From assembly GCA_021782365.1 (NCBI GenBank), contig JAJXVB010000015.1, forward strand, positions 1 to 43,546: a DNA stretch of 43,546 bases, read 5' to 3'. Shown piece after piece: positions 21,383-34,254 of the stretch. Under the pieces are notes generated by a model, which was given only the letters and a program-made list of their open reading frames with translations, ran no database searches and had not been told where the DNA came from. Numbering within the stretch: position 1 is the first letter of the stretch; each line of letters opens with the position of its first letter. A program made the translations under genes and the position numbers. The DNA is from Pseudomonadota bacterium (GTDB taxonomy: Bacteria; Pseudomonadota; Gammaproteobacteria; Burkholderiales; Gallionellaceae).

Positions 21383-21776
21383 GCCTGGTCTTTCAGAGTC
21401 CGCAAAAGAAAAAGCAAGGGGCTATCGCATCGTGCAGATGCAGGTGGTCGCCGCGATAGCAGTGGCCCTGATCGCATATATCTATGCAAATTCGCTCGTC
21501 GTGGCGTTGTCGAGTTTGTGGGGAGCGTTAACAGCCGCGCTCAATGAAATCTCACTGATTCGCGGTCTGTCAAAAATCGAAAAAAAACAGTGCTACCAGC
21601 CGCAAAGCGTGTTGCGAGCAGTCTATCGCAACAGCATGCGCAGGTTCGTGCTGGTGATCGCATCGCTTTCGATCGCAATGGCGGTATTGAAGATGCCAGG
21701 AGTGGCGGTGCTTTGTGGATTTGTGGTGGTTCAGGTTGTGCCTTTGATGGCGCGAATGTTAATGATTAGGCGATAG
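21381..21776 (+). CDS. atpI: ATP synthase accessory protein I
   Basis: AtpI is a small membrane protein found at the head of atp operons and linked to assembly of the c-ring; it is not part of the final enzyme. The product has about 131 residues and four hydrophobic segments (QVVAAIAVALIAYIYA, a second near WGALTAAL, then FVLVIASLSIAMAVL and VAVLCGFVVVQVVPL). The start is uncertain. ATG 21381 lies within the -10 element of a strong promoter. If that promoter is the main one, translation must begin further in, at GTG 21432 (with AAGGGG ten bases upstream) or ATG 21438, giving about 112-114 residues. atpB follows by 6 bp. Confidence 0.85.
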   Translation: MPGLSESAKEKARGYRIVQMQVVAAIAVALIAYIYANSLVVALSSLWGALTAALNEISLIRGLSKIEKKQCYQPQSVLRAVYRNSMRRFVLVIASLSIAMAVLKMPGVAVLCGFVVVQVVPLMARMLMIRR

Positions 21777-21779
21777 TAG

Positions 21780-22607
<828 letters not shown>

Positions 22608-22632
22608 GAATTTCATTAAACTTTAATTTTAA

Positions 22633-22890
<258 letters not shown>

Positions 22891-22924
22891 AAATAACCGA
22901 GTCGTTTAAGGAAAGGTTGTTCGC

Positions 22925-23395
22925 ATGAATATTAATGCAACTCTTCTAGGTCAGACCATCATGTTCGCCATGTTCGTTTGGTTCTGCATGAAATTCGTGT
23001 GGACACCGATCGTTGCGGGCTTGGAACAGCGCAAGAAGCAGATTGCGGACGGGCTGGCCGAAGCTGAGCGTGGCAGGCTCGATCTTGAGCTGGCGGGCAA
23101 GAAGGCGGCTGAGATTTTGCGCGAAGCAAAGGACAAGGCGGGTGCGACCATAGCCAGCGGTGAAGCGAGAGCGAATCAGCTGATCGAGGAAGCCAAGGCT
23201 CAGGCGAATCTGGAGCGCGAGCGCATACTGAACGGGGCGAAGGCCGAAGTGGAACAGGAAGTTTTCCGCGCCAAGGAGCAGCTCCGCACTCAGGTTTCCG
23301 ACATCGCCCTGGCGGGTGCCGCAAAGATACTTGGCCGCGAAATCGACGCGAAGGCTCACGGCGACCTGCTGGATAAACTCGTCGCGGAAATTTAA
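22925..23395 (+). CDS. atpF: ATP synthase F0 subunit b
   Basis: Subunit b is the peripheral stalk. It has 156 residues, with one N-terminal membrane helix (about 5-25: LLGQTIMFAMFVWFCMKFVW) and a long charged coiled-coil helix rich in Ala, Glu and Lys. This is the typical length and form. An AAGGAAAGG purine stretch precedes the ATG. The next gene, atpH, begins 3 bp after its stop. Confidence 0.97.
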   Translation: MNINATLLGQTIMFAMFVWFCMKFVWTPIVAGLEQRKKQIADGLAEAERGRLDLELAGKKAAEILREAKDKAGATIASGEARANQLIEEAKAQANLERERILNGAKAEVEQEVFRAKEQLRTQVSDIALAGAAKILGREIDAKAHGDLLDKLVAEI

Positions 23396-23398
23396 GCC

Positions 23399-23929
23399 AT
23401 GTCTGAAGCCAACACTATTGCAAGGCCTTATGTGCAGGCAGCCTTCGAGGTTGCGCAGAAGCAGGGCGATCTGAAAGGCTGGTCCGAAATGCTGCAGGTC
23501 CTGGCCGAGCTGATGTCCAACGAGGAGATCAGGGCGGCGGTCGCAAGCCCTAGGGTCAAGTCGAGCCAGATCGAAGAGCTGATGCTGCAATTGGCTGGCA
23601 CGCTCAACAAGGAGCAGGGCAACTTTGTCAGGATACTTGCGCAAGCCGGTCGTCTGAATGTGGTCGCCGAGATTGCAGAGCTTTTCGAGATGCTGCGCGC
23701 CGAGGCCGAAAAATCGGCGAAGGTGACGGTCAGCTCGGCGTTCGAGCTGAGCGCTGAGCAGCAGGCGAAGATCGCGGCTGCGCTGAAGGCACGGCTGGGT
23801 ACGGAAGTGAAACTCAGCTGCACGGTAGACAAGGGGCTGCTCGGCGGAATCGTGATCCGCATGGGTGACAAGGTCATAGACGGATCTGCAAATACCCGCC
23901 TCGCAGAATTGGCATACGCGCTGGCTTAA
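23399..23929 (+). CDS. atpH: ATP synthase F1 subunit delta
   Basis: Delta links the b-subunit stalk to the top of the F1 head. It has 176 residues. The N-terminal helical bundle begins [19 protein letters not shown] and the C-terminal part carries the family [16 protein letters not shown]. It is in an operon directly after atpF. Confidence 0.97.
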   Translation: MSEANTIARPYVQAAFEVAQKQGDLKGWSEMLQVLAELMSNEEIRAAVASPRVKSSQIEELMLQLAGTLNKEQGNFVRILAQAGRLNVVAEIAELFEMLRAEAEKSAKVTVSSAFELSAEQQAKIAAALKARLGTEVKLSCTVDKGLLGGIVIRMGDKVIDGSANTRLAELAYALA

Positions 23930-23960
23930 TGTTCGAATAATCGAAATAAGGAAAACTCAG

Positions 23961-25502
<1,542 letters not shown>

Positions 25503-25515
25503 GGCGGGGTGAGAG

Positions 25516-27824
<2,309 letters not shown>

Positions 27825-27835
27825 AGGGCAACATC

Positions 27836-28264
27836 ATGGCAATGACAGTACATGTCGACGTTGTCAGCGCTGAGGAACAGATATTTTCCGGATTGGTGGA
27901 ATCTGTCATCGTTCCCGGCGTGATGGGCGAGCTTGGGATCTATCCCAGGCATGCTCCGCTGCTGACCCGGATCAAGCCAGGCTCCGTGCGCATCAAGCGC
28001 CCGGATCAGGCGGATGAGGAGCTCATCTATGTATCGGGCGGCATGCTTGAAGTCCAGCCCAGCCGTGTGACGATACTCTCGGATACGGCGATACGCGGCA
28101 AGGATCTGGACGAGGCGAGAGCGCTCCAGGCGAAGCAGGCGGCAGAAGAGCAGCTCAAGAACCGCACTGCAGATGTCGATTACGCGGCAGTGGAGGCTGA
28201 ACTGCTGCAGGCGATCGCGCAGCTTCGGGCGATACAGCAGATCAGGAAACATCACGGTCACTGA
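27836..28264 (+). CDS. atpC: ATP synthase F1 subunit epsilon
   Basis: Epsilon couples the rotor to the c-ring and inhibits ATP hydrolysis. Its 142 residues include an N-terminal beta sandwich ([44 protein letters not shown]) and a C-terminal helical hairpin. It is the last gene of the operon, and a clear terminator follows 20 bp after its stop. Confidence 0.97.
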   Translation: MAMTVHVDVVSAEEQIFSGLVESVIVPGVMGELGIYPRHAPLLTRIKPGSVRIKRPDQADEELIYVSGGMLEVQPSRVTILSDTAIRGKDLDEARALQAKQAAEEQLKNRTADVDYAAVEAELLQAIAQLRAIQQIRKHHGH

Positions 28265-28281
28265 TAACAAAGCAAACGAGA

Positions 28282-28305
28282 AAAGCAGCCTAGGCTGCTT
28301 TTTTT
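28282..28305 (+). terminator. Rho-independent terminator of the atp operon
   Basis: A perfect palindrome with half AAAGCAGCCT (28282-28291) and its complement to 28301 is followed by a run of seven Ts (28299-28305). It is placed directly after atpC. Confidence 0.92.
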
Positions 28306-28392
28306 GTGCCTGTCGTTTGTGAAACTTGAGAAGAGGCCATGTCGGGTTTGCTTGAAATTTGTATATAATCGACCAAAATTTTTAGGGTAATC

Positions 28393-29754
28393 ATGACTCA
28401 GCTAAGCGTCGTCATCCTCGCGGCAGGCCGCGGCACCAGAATGCATTCGGACAAACCCAAGGTGCTGCACGAGCTCGCAGGAATGTCCCTGGTCCAGCGC
28501 GTGCTGGGCTCCGCACATCAGCTCAATGCATCCAGGGTCTGCGTGGTATACGGACACGGAGGGGATGCGGTACCCAAAGCCTTGCAGGGGAGCGATGCGA
28601 TCTGCGTTCTCCAGGAACCGCAGCTGGGAACCGGCCATGCAGTCCAGCAGGCGATGCCGCATGTGGGGGATGATAGTCAGACGCTGGTTTTGTACGGCGA
28701 CGTTCCGCTGATCCAGCCAGCCACTTTGCACCAGATGCAGAAATACGAAAGTGGCCTCGTTCTGCTGACTGTGAATCTTGCTAATCCTACGGGCTATGGC
28801 CGCATCGTCAGGAACAATCAGGGCGACGTGACCGCGATAGTCGAGGAAAAGGATGCGAGCCCCGAGCAGCGGGAGATCACGGAGGTCAACACCGGGATAC
28901 TGCTCGCACCCACGAGACTGCTGAAAAGCTGGCTTGGCAGACTCAAGAACAGCAATGCGCAGAAGGAATACTATCTGACCGACATCGTCGGCATGGCCGT
29001 TGAAGACGGCGTGACCGTCCAGACCGCACAGCCCCAGCATGAATGGGAAATACTCGGCGTGAACAGCAAGGTCCAGCTGGCCTCGCTCGAGCGGACATGG
29101 CAGATGGTGGAGGCAGAGCGCCTGCTGACCCAGGGCGTGACCCTTGCCGATCCTGCAAGGCTCGATGTCAGGGGAAAACTGGAATGCGGGCGGGACGTCG
29201 AGATAGACGTCGGCTGCATCTTCGAGGGCAAGGTCACGCTGGGCAACAGGGTAAGGGTTGGCGCTTACTGCGTCATCAAAAATGCGGTGATCGCCGACGG
29301 CTCGCACATCGCCCCGTACACCCATATAGACGGAAGCACGATAGGCGCGGAATGCAGGATCGGGCCCTATGCGCGCCTGCGCCCTGGAACCATGCTGCAC
29401 AACGAGGTGCACATAGGCAATTTCGTCGAGGTGAAGAACAGCGACATCAACCGGGCCAGCAAGGCCAATCATCTGAGCTATATCGGAGACACGACCATAG
29501 GGCAGAGGGTGAATGTAGGGGCGGGCACGATAACCTGCAATTACGACGGCGCGAACAAGCACAGGACGGTGATAGAGGACGACGCTTTCATCGGCTCCGA
29601 CACTCAGCTTGTCGCCCCCGTCAGGGTTGCAAGGGGGGCTACGATAGGCGCGGGTTCGACGATCACCAGGGACACGCCCGAGGGAGAACTCACCCTGTCG
29701 AGAAGCAAGCAGACGACCATCAGCGGCTGGCAGCGCCCGGTGAAGAAGCGTTAA
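28393..29754 (+). CDS. glmU: Bifunctional UDP-GlcNAc pyrophosphorylase / glucosamine-1-phosphate acetyltransferase
   Basis: GlmU makes UDP-GlcNAc for peptidoglycan and lipopolysaccharide. The 453-residue protein begins with the pyrophosphorylase motif [20 protein letters not shown] and continues with YGDVPL and the linker helix. From about residue 250 a left-handed beta helix of hexapeptide repeats forms the acetyltransferase, with [10 protein letters not shown] near 385. A TATAAT (28364-28369) lies 24 bp upstream of the start and may be its promoter's -10, although no good -35 is visible. glmS follows 19 bp later, so the two UDP-GlcNAc enzymes are probably co-transcribed. Confidence 0.98.
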   Translation: MTQLSVVILAAGRGTRMHSDKPKVLHELAGMSLVQRVLGSAHQLNASRVCVVYGHGGDAVPKALQGSDAICVLQEPQLGTGHAVQQAMPHVGDDSQTLVLYGDVPLIQPATLHQMQKYESGLVLLTVNLANPTGYGRIVRNNQGDVTAIVEEKDASPEQREITEVNTGILLAPTRLLKSWLGRLKNSNAQKEYYLTDIVGMAVEDGVTVQTAQPQHEWEILGVNSKVQLASLERTWQMVEAERLLTQGVTLADPARLDVRGKLECGRDVEIDVGCIFEGKVTLGNRVRVGAYCVIKNAVIADGSHIAPYTHIDGSTIGAECRIGPYARLRPGTMLHNEVHIGNFVEVKNSDINRASKANHLSYIGDTTIGQRVNVGAGTITCNYDGANKHRTVIEDDAFIGSDTQLVAPVRVARGATIGAGSTITRDTPEGELTLSRSKQTTISGWQRPVKKR

Positions 29755-29773
29755 TTATTGAATTGGAAAAACC

Positions 29774-31600
29774 ATGTGCGGAATCGTAGGTGCAGTAGCG
29801 CAGCGCAATGTCGTGCCCATCCTGCTTGAAGGTCTTCAGCGTCTGGAATATCGGGGCTATGACTCGGCGGGGCTCGTCGTCGTGGAGGATGCGAGGCTCA
29901 AACGCTTGCGCAGCACGGGGCGCGTGGCCGAGCTCATGCAGATCAGCAAGGGCACTGAAGGGAAGCTTGGTATCGCCCACACGAGATGGGCGACCCACGG
30001 CATACCCAGCGAGAGGAACGCCCATCCCCACATGAGCCGCGATCTGATCGCCGTCGTGCACAACGGCATCATAGAGAACTACGAGAGCCTGCGGGGAAAT
30101 CTGATCAAGTCAGGATACGAATTCACATCCGATACGGACACGGAAGTGATCGCCCACCTCGTGCACAGTCATTATGCAAAAGGGATGCCGCTGCTCAAGG
30201 CCGTTCAGGCATCCTTGAAAGAGCTTGTGGGCGCCTATGCGATCGGGGTGATTGCGGCGGACAATCCCGATCAGCTCATCTCTGCGCGCCGGGGAAGCCC
30301 GCTGCTGCTCGGAGTAGGGATTGGGGAGAACTTCGTCGCATCGGACGTCTCGGCGCTGCTCCCCGTCACCAACAAGGTGATCTATCTCGAGGAGGGCGAT
30401 CTTGTCGAGCTGAACCGCGAGGGTTACCAGATATACGACGCAGAAGGCAGCAGGGTCGAGCGGACGGTCCAGACCAGCGAGATCAGCAATGAGAGCGTGC
30501 AGCTCGGCAATTACCGCCACTACATGCAAAAGGAGATACACGAGCAGCCTGAGGCGATCGCGAACACACTCGAGACGGCCTGCAACAGCCATTCCATCAT
30601 GCCCGGCGTTTTCGGGGCGGAGGCAGATGGCTGTCTGTCGAGAATAGACGGGATTCTGATCCTGGCATGCGGCACGAGCTATCACGCGGGCATGGTCGCG
30701 AGATACTGGCTCGAAGAAATTTCAGGCCTGCACTGCACGGTCGAGATCGCGAGCGAATACCGTTACCGGAAGAGCGTTCCCAATCCGAATGCGCTGGTGG
30801 TCGTGCTGTCCCAGTCGGGTGAGACGGCAGACACGCAGGCAGCACTGAGCCATGCGAAATCACTGGGCCATGTCCACACGCTCGCGATATGCAATGTGCC
30901 GGAGAGCGCGCTGGTCAGGCAGTCGAAGCTGCGCTTTCTGACGCGCGCCGGCCCCGAGATCGGCGTCGCATCGACCAAGGCATTCACGACCCAGCTGGTC
31001 GCGCTCTTCCTTCTGACCCTGGTTCTGGCAAAGCAGAGGAACCGCCTGACTGAGGAATCCGAGCAGCAGCATCTTCATGCGCTGAGGCATTTGCCTGCCG
31101 CCGTGCAGAAGGTTCTGGATCTGGAGCCCAAGATCGCGAAGCTCGCCGAGAAGTTTGCCAGCAAGCACCATGCGCTTTTCCTCGGCCGCGGCCTGCATTA
31201 TCCGATCGCGCTGGAAGGCGCGCTAAAGTTGAAGGAGATTTCCTATATCCACGCCGAAGCCTATCCTGCAGGCGAGCTGAAGCACGGCCCGCTCGCGCTC
31301 GTGGACAAGGACATGCCCGTCATATCGGTGGCGCCCAACGATGCGCTTCTTGAAAAACTGAAGTCCAACCTGCACGAGGTGCGCGCAAGGGGCGGCGAGC
31401 TTTACGTTTTTGCCGACGCGGACACGCACATGAACGAGGAGGACGGCGTGCACATCATGCGCATGCCGGAACATGCGGGATATCTGAGCCCGATACTGCA
31501 CACGATCCCATTGCAGCTGCTGGCCTATTACGTTGCATTGCAGAAGGGCACAGATGTGGACAAGCCGAGAAACCTCGCCAAATCCGTGACGGTGGAGTAG
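29774..31600 (+). CDS. glmS: Glutamine-fructose-6-phosphate aminotransferase
   Basis: GlmS forms glucosamine-6-phosphate from fructose-6-phosphate and glutamine. The 608-residue protein starts [12 protein letters not shown], with the nucleophilic Cys exposed after Met removal. A class II glutaminase domain spans about 2-215, with HTRWATHG. Two SIS domains follow (ACGTSYHAG near 297, SQSGETADT near 345). It ends [11 protein letters not shown], the conserved stretch that Tn7-type TnsD proteins recognise. Its natural downstream region is replaced by the Tn7-like end beginning 21 bp after the stop, so its original terminator is displaced. Confidence 0.99.
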   Translation: MCGIVGAVAQRNVVPILLEGLQRLEYRGYDSAGLVVVEDARLKRLRSTGRVAELMQISKGTEGKLGIAHTRWATHGIPSERNAHPHMSRDLIAVVHNGIIENYESLRGNLIKSGYEFTSDTDTEVIAHLVHSHYAKGMPLLKAVQASLKELVGAYAIGVIAADNPDQLISARRGSPLLLGVGIGENFVASDVSALLPVTNKVIYLEEGDLVELNREGYQIYDAEGSRVERTVQTSEISNESVQLGNYRHYMQKEIHEQPEAIANTLETACNSHSIMPGVFGAEADGCLSRIDGILILACGTSYHAGMVARYWLEEISGLHCTVEIASEYRYRKSVPNPNALVVVLSQSGETADTQAALSHAKSLGHVHTLAICNVPESALVRQSKLRFLTRAGPEIGVASTKAFTTQLVALFLLTLVLAKQRNRLTEESEQQHLHALRHLPAAVQKVLDLEPKIAKLAEKFASKHHALFLGRGLHYPIALEGALKLKEISYIHAEAYPAGELKHGPLALVDKDMPVISVAPNDALLEKLKSNLHEVRARGGELYVFADADTHMNEEDGVHIMRMPEHAGYLSPILHTIPLQLLAYYVALQKGTDVDKPRNLAKSVTVE

Positions 31601-31621
31601 GGCGCGCTCTTGCTGATTACA
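31558..31621 (+). other. attTn7-type attachment site at the end of glmS
   Basis: The last glmS codons ([11 protein letters not shown]) are the conserved Tn7 recognition stretch, followed by a short spacer and then the transposon end. The five bases TTACA (31617-31621) directly before the TGT terminus are the presumed target-site duplication; its twin was not found in the window. The insertion lies about 19 bp after the glmS stop, near the roughly 25 bp known for Tn7. Confidence 0.8.
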
Positions 31622-31723
31622 TGTTCCGCGCAATTAAAGTCGTAAATTGGCAATTAAAGTCGTAAATTGAACATACGCAATTTCAAGGCTTTCATTGTAC
31701 GGCCAAAATTAAAGTCGTAAATT
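31622..31723 (+). repeat. Transposon end with three TnsB-type binding repeats
   Basis: The end starts TGT (31622-31624). CAATTAAAGTCGTAAATT occurs at 31631-31648 and again at 31651-31668. A third copy with one different first base is at 31706-31723. The core AATTAAAGTCGTAAATT is identical in all three. It resembles the TnsB sites of Tn7 (core about AATAAAGTCTTAAACT). Spacing is 20 bp, then 55 bp. That is closer to the spread-out left end of Tn7 than to its overlapping right end. Confidence 0.9.
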
Positions 31724-31933
31724 CATTTCGAAATGACGTTGATTACTGAGGCCTATGGGGTCCGGTGCGACCCAACATGCAGTTCGGAAGCATTGTTTAC
31801 AGACAGGACTTCGGCCATTGCCGCCCTTCTACATCGTCCTGGATGACGACAGCTATCTGGTCAATAACAGACGTTCAGCGTGGAGCTGAGGGGTGCCGCG
31901 CTTTTGCGGCCATTTGAGCCGGGTTAGATTGCG
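31724..31933. other. Non-coding gap with a possible coding remnant
   Basis: Between the transposon end and the HEPN gene a plus-strand frame reads PPFYIVLDDDSYLVNNRR and stops at about 31889. It has no start, so it may be the tail of a lost gene. A small hairpin GCCGC (31895-31899) / GCGGC (31906-31910) follows. No family was recognised. Confidence 0.35.
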
Positions 31934-32857
31934 CTAATTGCACTCCCAAAGCACAACCTCACCATTACTGCCAAACTGAACAAGCAAATCTTTTGCTGAT
32001 ATTGCGCGAGTACGGGTCGCCGGGAGAAGCTGTGCCAAGTCTCTCTCAACCTTTACAGCCGCGCTCCTGCCTTCAATGAACTCCTTCCAAACCGTACCTG
32101 TTCTCCTAATACTTCGAATCTTGATTGATGCTGAGCTTATCGAAGTGCGGCCGGTCAGATAGTTCCGATCATGCGCCCGAATATGACCTAGCGAACGAGT
32201 GAGTAATGTGTCGAATCCAATCGCAATTGCCAGTGCCTCCTTTACATACTGCGCCAAATCAGTTTGCGGGGTGTCGGCGTGTGCTATGTGTGCGGCACGG
32301 TGACGCCTTAATGCCGCCCCCTTAAATGTTTCATTTAGTGGAAGCGCCGCAAGACCAAGCCGTGATGCTAACTGAGTCATCTGCCCCCAAGGATCATTGA
32401 TCAAGAAACTTTTTAATATTTCCTTTACCGCGTCTTCTTGTAGATTTGCCTGGGAATATCCAAAAGCGAGAGGGGTTAAGTCATATGCGGTTGATGCGGT
32501 AGAAGCCAACTTCTGTGCGTGATCTTGAAAATACGTGATGCGATCAGCCTTTGGTCTTAGAGAGAGTTGGTATGAAAGGGCTGTGATGGCCTCATACGTT
32601 GTAGCAATTCTCAATCCCTCTGGAAGATCACGAAACGGAATTCCAGTTGATCCGATTTCACCAAGAACCTCTGATGTTCTTGACTTCACAAAATCTTCCA
32701 ATGCCGCAAATCCCACTACGGCCAAACCATTCCTCAGCATTCTCGCCACATCATTATGGGCTTTATCGGTCAGTGTTTTATTTGTCACAGCCTCAATTGA
32801 AGCGGATGTTTCAAGAGCATGCATTCGCTCAAGAAATAGGGACTTTGCTGAGGGCAT
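31934..32857 (-). CDS. HEPN-domain protein, probable RNase effector paired with DUF262
   Basis: This is a predicted soluble helical protein of 307 residues. The sequence RHRAAH at about residues 184-189 fits the R-X4-H motif of HEPN RNases, within GAALRRHRAAHIAHADTP. The N-terminal helices resemble MAE_28990/MAE_18760-type HEPN proteins, which are often found beside DUF262 genes; this is recalled family knowledge, not a search. It starts 2 bp after the DUF262 stop. Its Shine-Dalgarno site and start codon lie within a strong hairpin, so translation probably needs ribosomes arriving from DUF262. Its place at the transposon edge marks it as cargo. A role in phage or plasmid defence, or as a toxin, is inferred. 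Confidence 0.7.
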   Translation of the reverse strand: MPSAKSLFLERMHALETSASIEAVTNKTLTDKAHNDVARMLRNGLAVVGFAALEDFVKSRTSEVLGEIGSTGIPFRDLPEGLRIATTYEAITALSYQLSLRPKADRITYFQDHAQKLASTASTAYDLTPLAFGYSQANLQEDAVKEILKSFLINDPWGQMTQLASRLGLAALPLNETFKGAALRRHRAAHIAHADTPQTDLAQYVKEALAIAIGFDTLLTRSLGHIRAHDRNYLTGRTSISSASIKIRSIRRTGTVWKEFIEGRSAAVKVERDLAQLLPATRTRAISAKDLLVQFGSNGEVVLWECN

Positions 32858-32872
32858 AATTACGCCCTCAGC
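32847..32872 (-). promoter_or_regulatory. RNA hairpin over the HEPN ribosome binding site and start
   Basis: On the minus strand a perfect 9-bp stem, GCTGAGGGC with GCCCTCAGC, encloses an eight-base loop. The 5' arm holds the GAGGG ribosome binding site. The DUF262 stop TAA is in the loop, and the HEPN ATG spans the loop and the 3' arm. Folding would hide the site until a ribosome translating DUF262 opens it. Confidence 0.75.
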
Positions 32873-33927
32873 ACAGATTCAAGCATGTTTTTGACGGTGA
32901 TTACTCGACATCTTATTGATGCAGCGTTGTTCGTTGATTGTGATACCGACTTGACGAAATCTTGGTCTTTCTCAAATATGGATATAGTTGCTTCAATCAC
33001 TTCCGCATGTCGTTGCTGAAGCTGCTCAAGATCGGCGTCAGTCATTAGCGAAACCGCGACCATCTGCGCATCGTATAGCGGCGATATTAATTGCTCTCTC
33101 CATCCGCCCTGAGTGGGTTTGTGAAACGCGTACACACCCCAAATCGATTCACAGCCATCTAATGCTCGAACAAACTCTCTGCGAAGTTGATTTATATTTC
33201 CATTGCGATGCTCCGACATAAACATATCCATCTCCTCACCGAGTGGATGACGCATCTTTTCCCAACCAGCACGAACGGTAAAGAAGCGAAGCACATGTTC
33301 TAGATCTTCCATGCTTCGAAATGCTGGAGATTTGTCGCCAGAGATTTTCATTCTTTCTCGCAAGAACTCAGAACTTGATAACTCAAAAAGCAAATCGTTG
33401 AGAGCCCCCGAGTAAGCTACGTTACGAATTTCCTGCGGCTTTAACGTGTCGCCACCTGTATTGAGGCGAAGAAACACCTCATATTTAAGTTGATCATCTG
33501 ACTGCTTAAGAAGTGTTGTGACTCGAATGTATGGCCTAACGGTCAGTGCGCTTTGTAACTGCATGGGCAGATCATGAAAGTGAAACCCATCTAGCTCTGG
33601 AAATTTCTTGAGATTCTTCAGACGGAGGCTACCGTCCAGGAAATCGCATATCGCTGTAATTCGTTGCTTCCCATCAATCACGCTGTACTGACCGTAGTCA
33701 TCTTCCGAAAGATAAACCGGAGGAACTGGTACGTTCAAAAAAAAGGATTCAATCAATGCCGACTGCTTCTCAGTATTCCAACGATCTCGCCGTTGATAAT
33801 GCGGCCTAATATCAATTGCATTCTTCGAAACCATGTCGTAAATGGCTGTCAAGGAAAAGTCTGACTGCTGAATTACCAGGCTGTTCTGTGCAAGCCTGAA
33901 ACGCTCTGCTATATCTTTCGAATCCAT
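32860..33927 (-). CDS. DUF262 (ParB/GmrS-like) protein
   Basis: This is a 355-residue protein with the DUF262 pattern: PHYQRRDRWNTEKQSALIESFFLNVPVPPVYL followed by VIDGKQRITAI near residue 84, and later FLRLNTGGDTLKPQEIRN. The DGKQR stretch corresponds to the (I/V)DGQQR motif of the fold shared with ParB and the GmrSD type IV restriction enzymes, where it is linked to nucleotide binding or hydrolysis. AAAGG lies six bases before the ATG. It is the first sizeable gene of a minus-strand unit with HEPN directly downstream. The pair resembles DUF262/HEPN modules proposed as defence systems. Whether DUF262 restrains or activates the HEPN partner cannot be read from sequence. Confidence 0.8.
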   Translation of the reverse strand: MDSKDIAERFRLAQNSLVIQQSDFSLTAIYDMVSKNAIDIRPHYQRRDRWNTEKQSALIESFFLNVPVPPVYLSEDDYGQYSVIDGKQRITAICDFLDGSLRLKNLKKFPELDGFHFHDLPMQLQSALTVRPYIRVTTLLKQSDDQLKYEVFLRLNTGGDTLKPQEIRNVAYSGALNDLLFELSSSEFLRERMKISGDKSPAFRSMEDLEHVLRFFTVRAGWEKMRHPLGEEMDMFMSEHRNGNINQLRREFVRALDGCESIWGVYAFHKPTQGGWREQLISPLYDAQMVAVSLMTDADLEQLQQRHAEVIEATISIFEKDQDFVKSVSQSTNNAASIRCRVITVKNMLESVLRA

Positions 33928-34254
33928 TGCAGCCTTTCCTATCGTCGTTGTTCAACAAGCGCTGAGCGCACACTAATGAATCCGCGTAATGAATCACCCT
34001 GGGTTTCGTGAAGGCTGATTGGTTTAAGTAGCAGTAGCAGACTCCATGCCGGCTAACTGCAGGTAATATTGTGCATCAGCTTCAGCGAGGCTGGAAAGAA
34101 TTTCGTGATTGATGGATGGCTGTTTAGTGGGACATTGCGGCCTGAGTTGAATCAACTTCGGAGTGGCAGCTCTGGCCGAAGACATGTCCTTGGATGATTT
34201 TCATCCAATTGGTAATACGAATATCATAGGACTTCCTAACTTGTAACAATCGAA
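33928..34254. other. Divergent gap between DUF262 and the TnsD-like gene
   Basis: Apart from the possible 53-residue frame I see no gene. No TnsB repeat, terminator or strong promoter pair was found, although both flanking transcription units must start here. Confidence 0.4.
34024..34185 (-). CDS. Possible small protein upstream of DUF262 (53 residues)
   Basis: An open frame of 53 residues begins MSSARAATPKLIQLRP and ends in LAGMESATAT, 97 bp before the DUF262 start and on the same strand. Its composition looks protein-like, and it fills the divergent gap between the defence pair and the TnsD-like gene. The ribosome binding site is poor (AAGGA only one base before the ATG). No family is recognised. 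It may be a small regulator of the pair or simply non-coding. Confidence 0.3.
   Translation of the reverse strand: MSSARAATPKLIQLRPQCPTKQPSINHEILSSLAEADAQYYLQLAGMESATAT

Noticed and set aside
29755..29773. glmS ribozyme or riboswitch
   Set aside because: The gap before glmS is only 19 bp, and the glmS ribozyme is known from Gram-positive bacteria.
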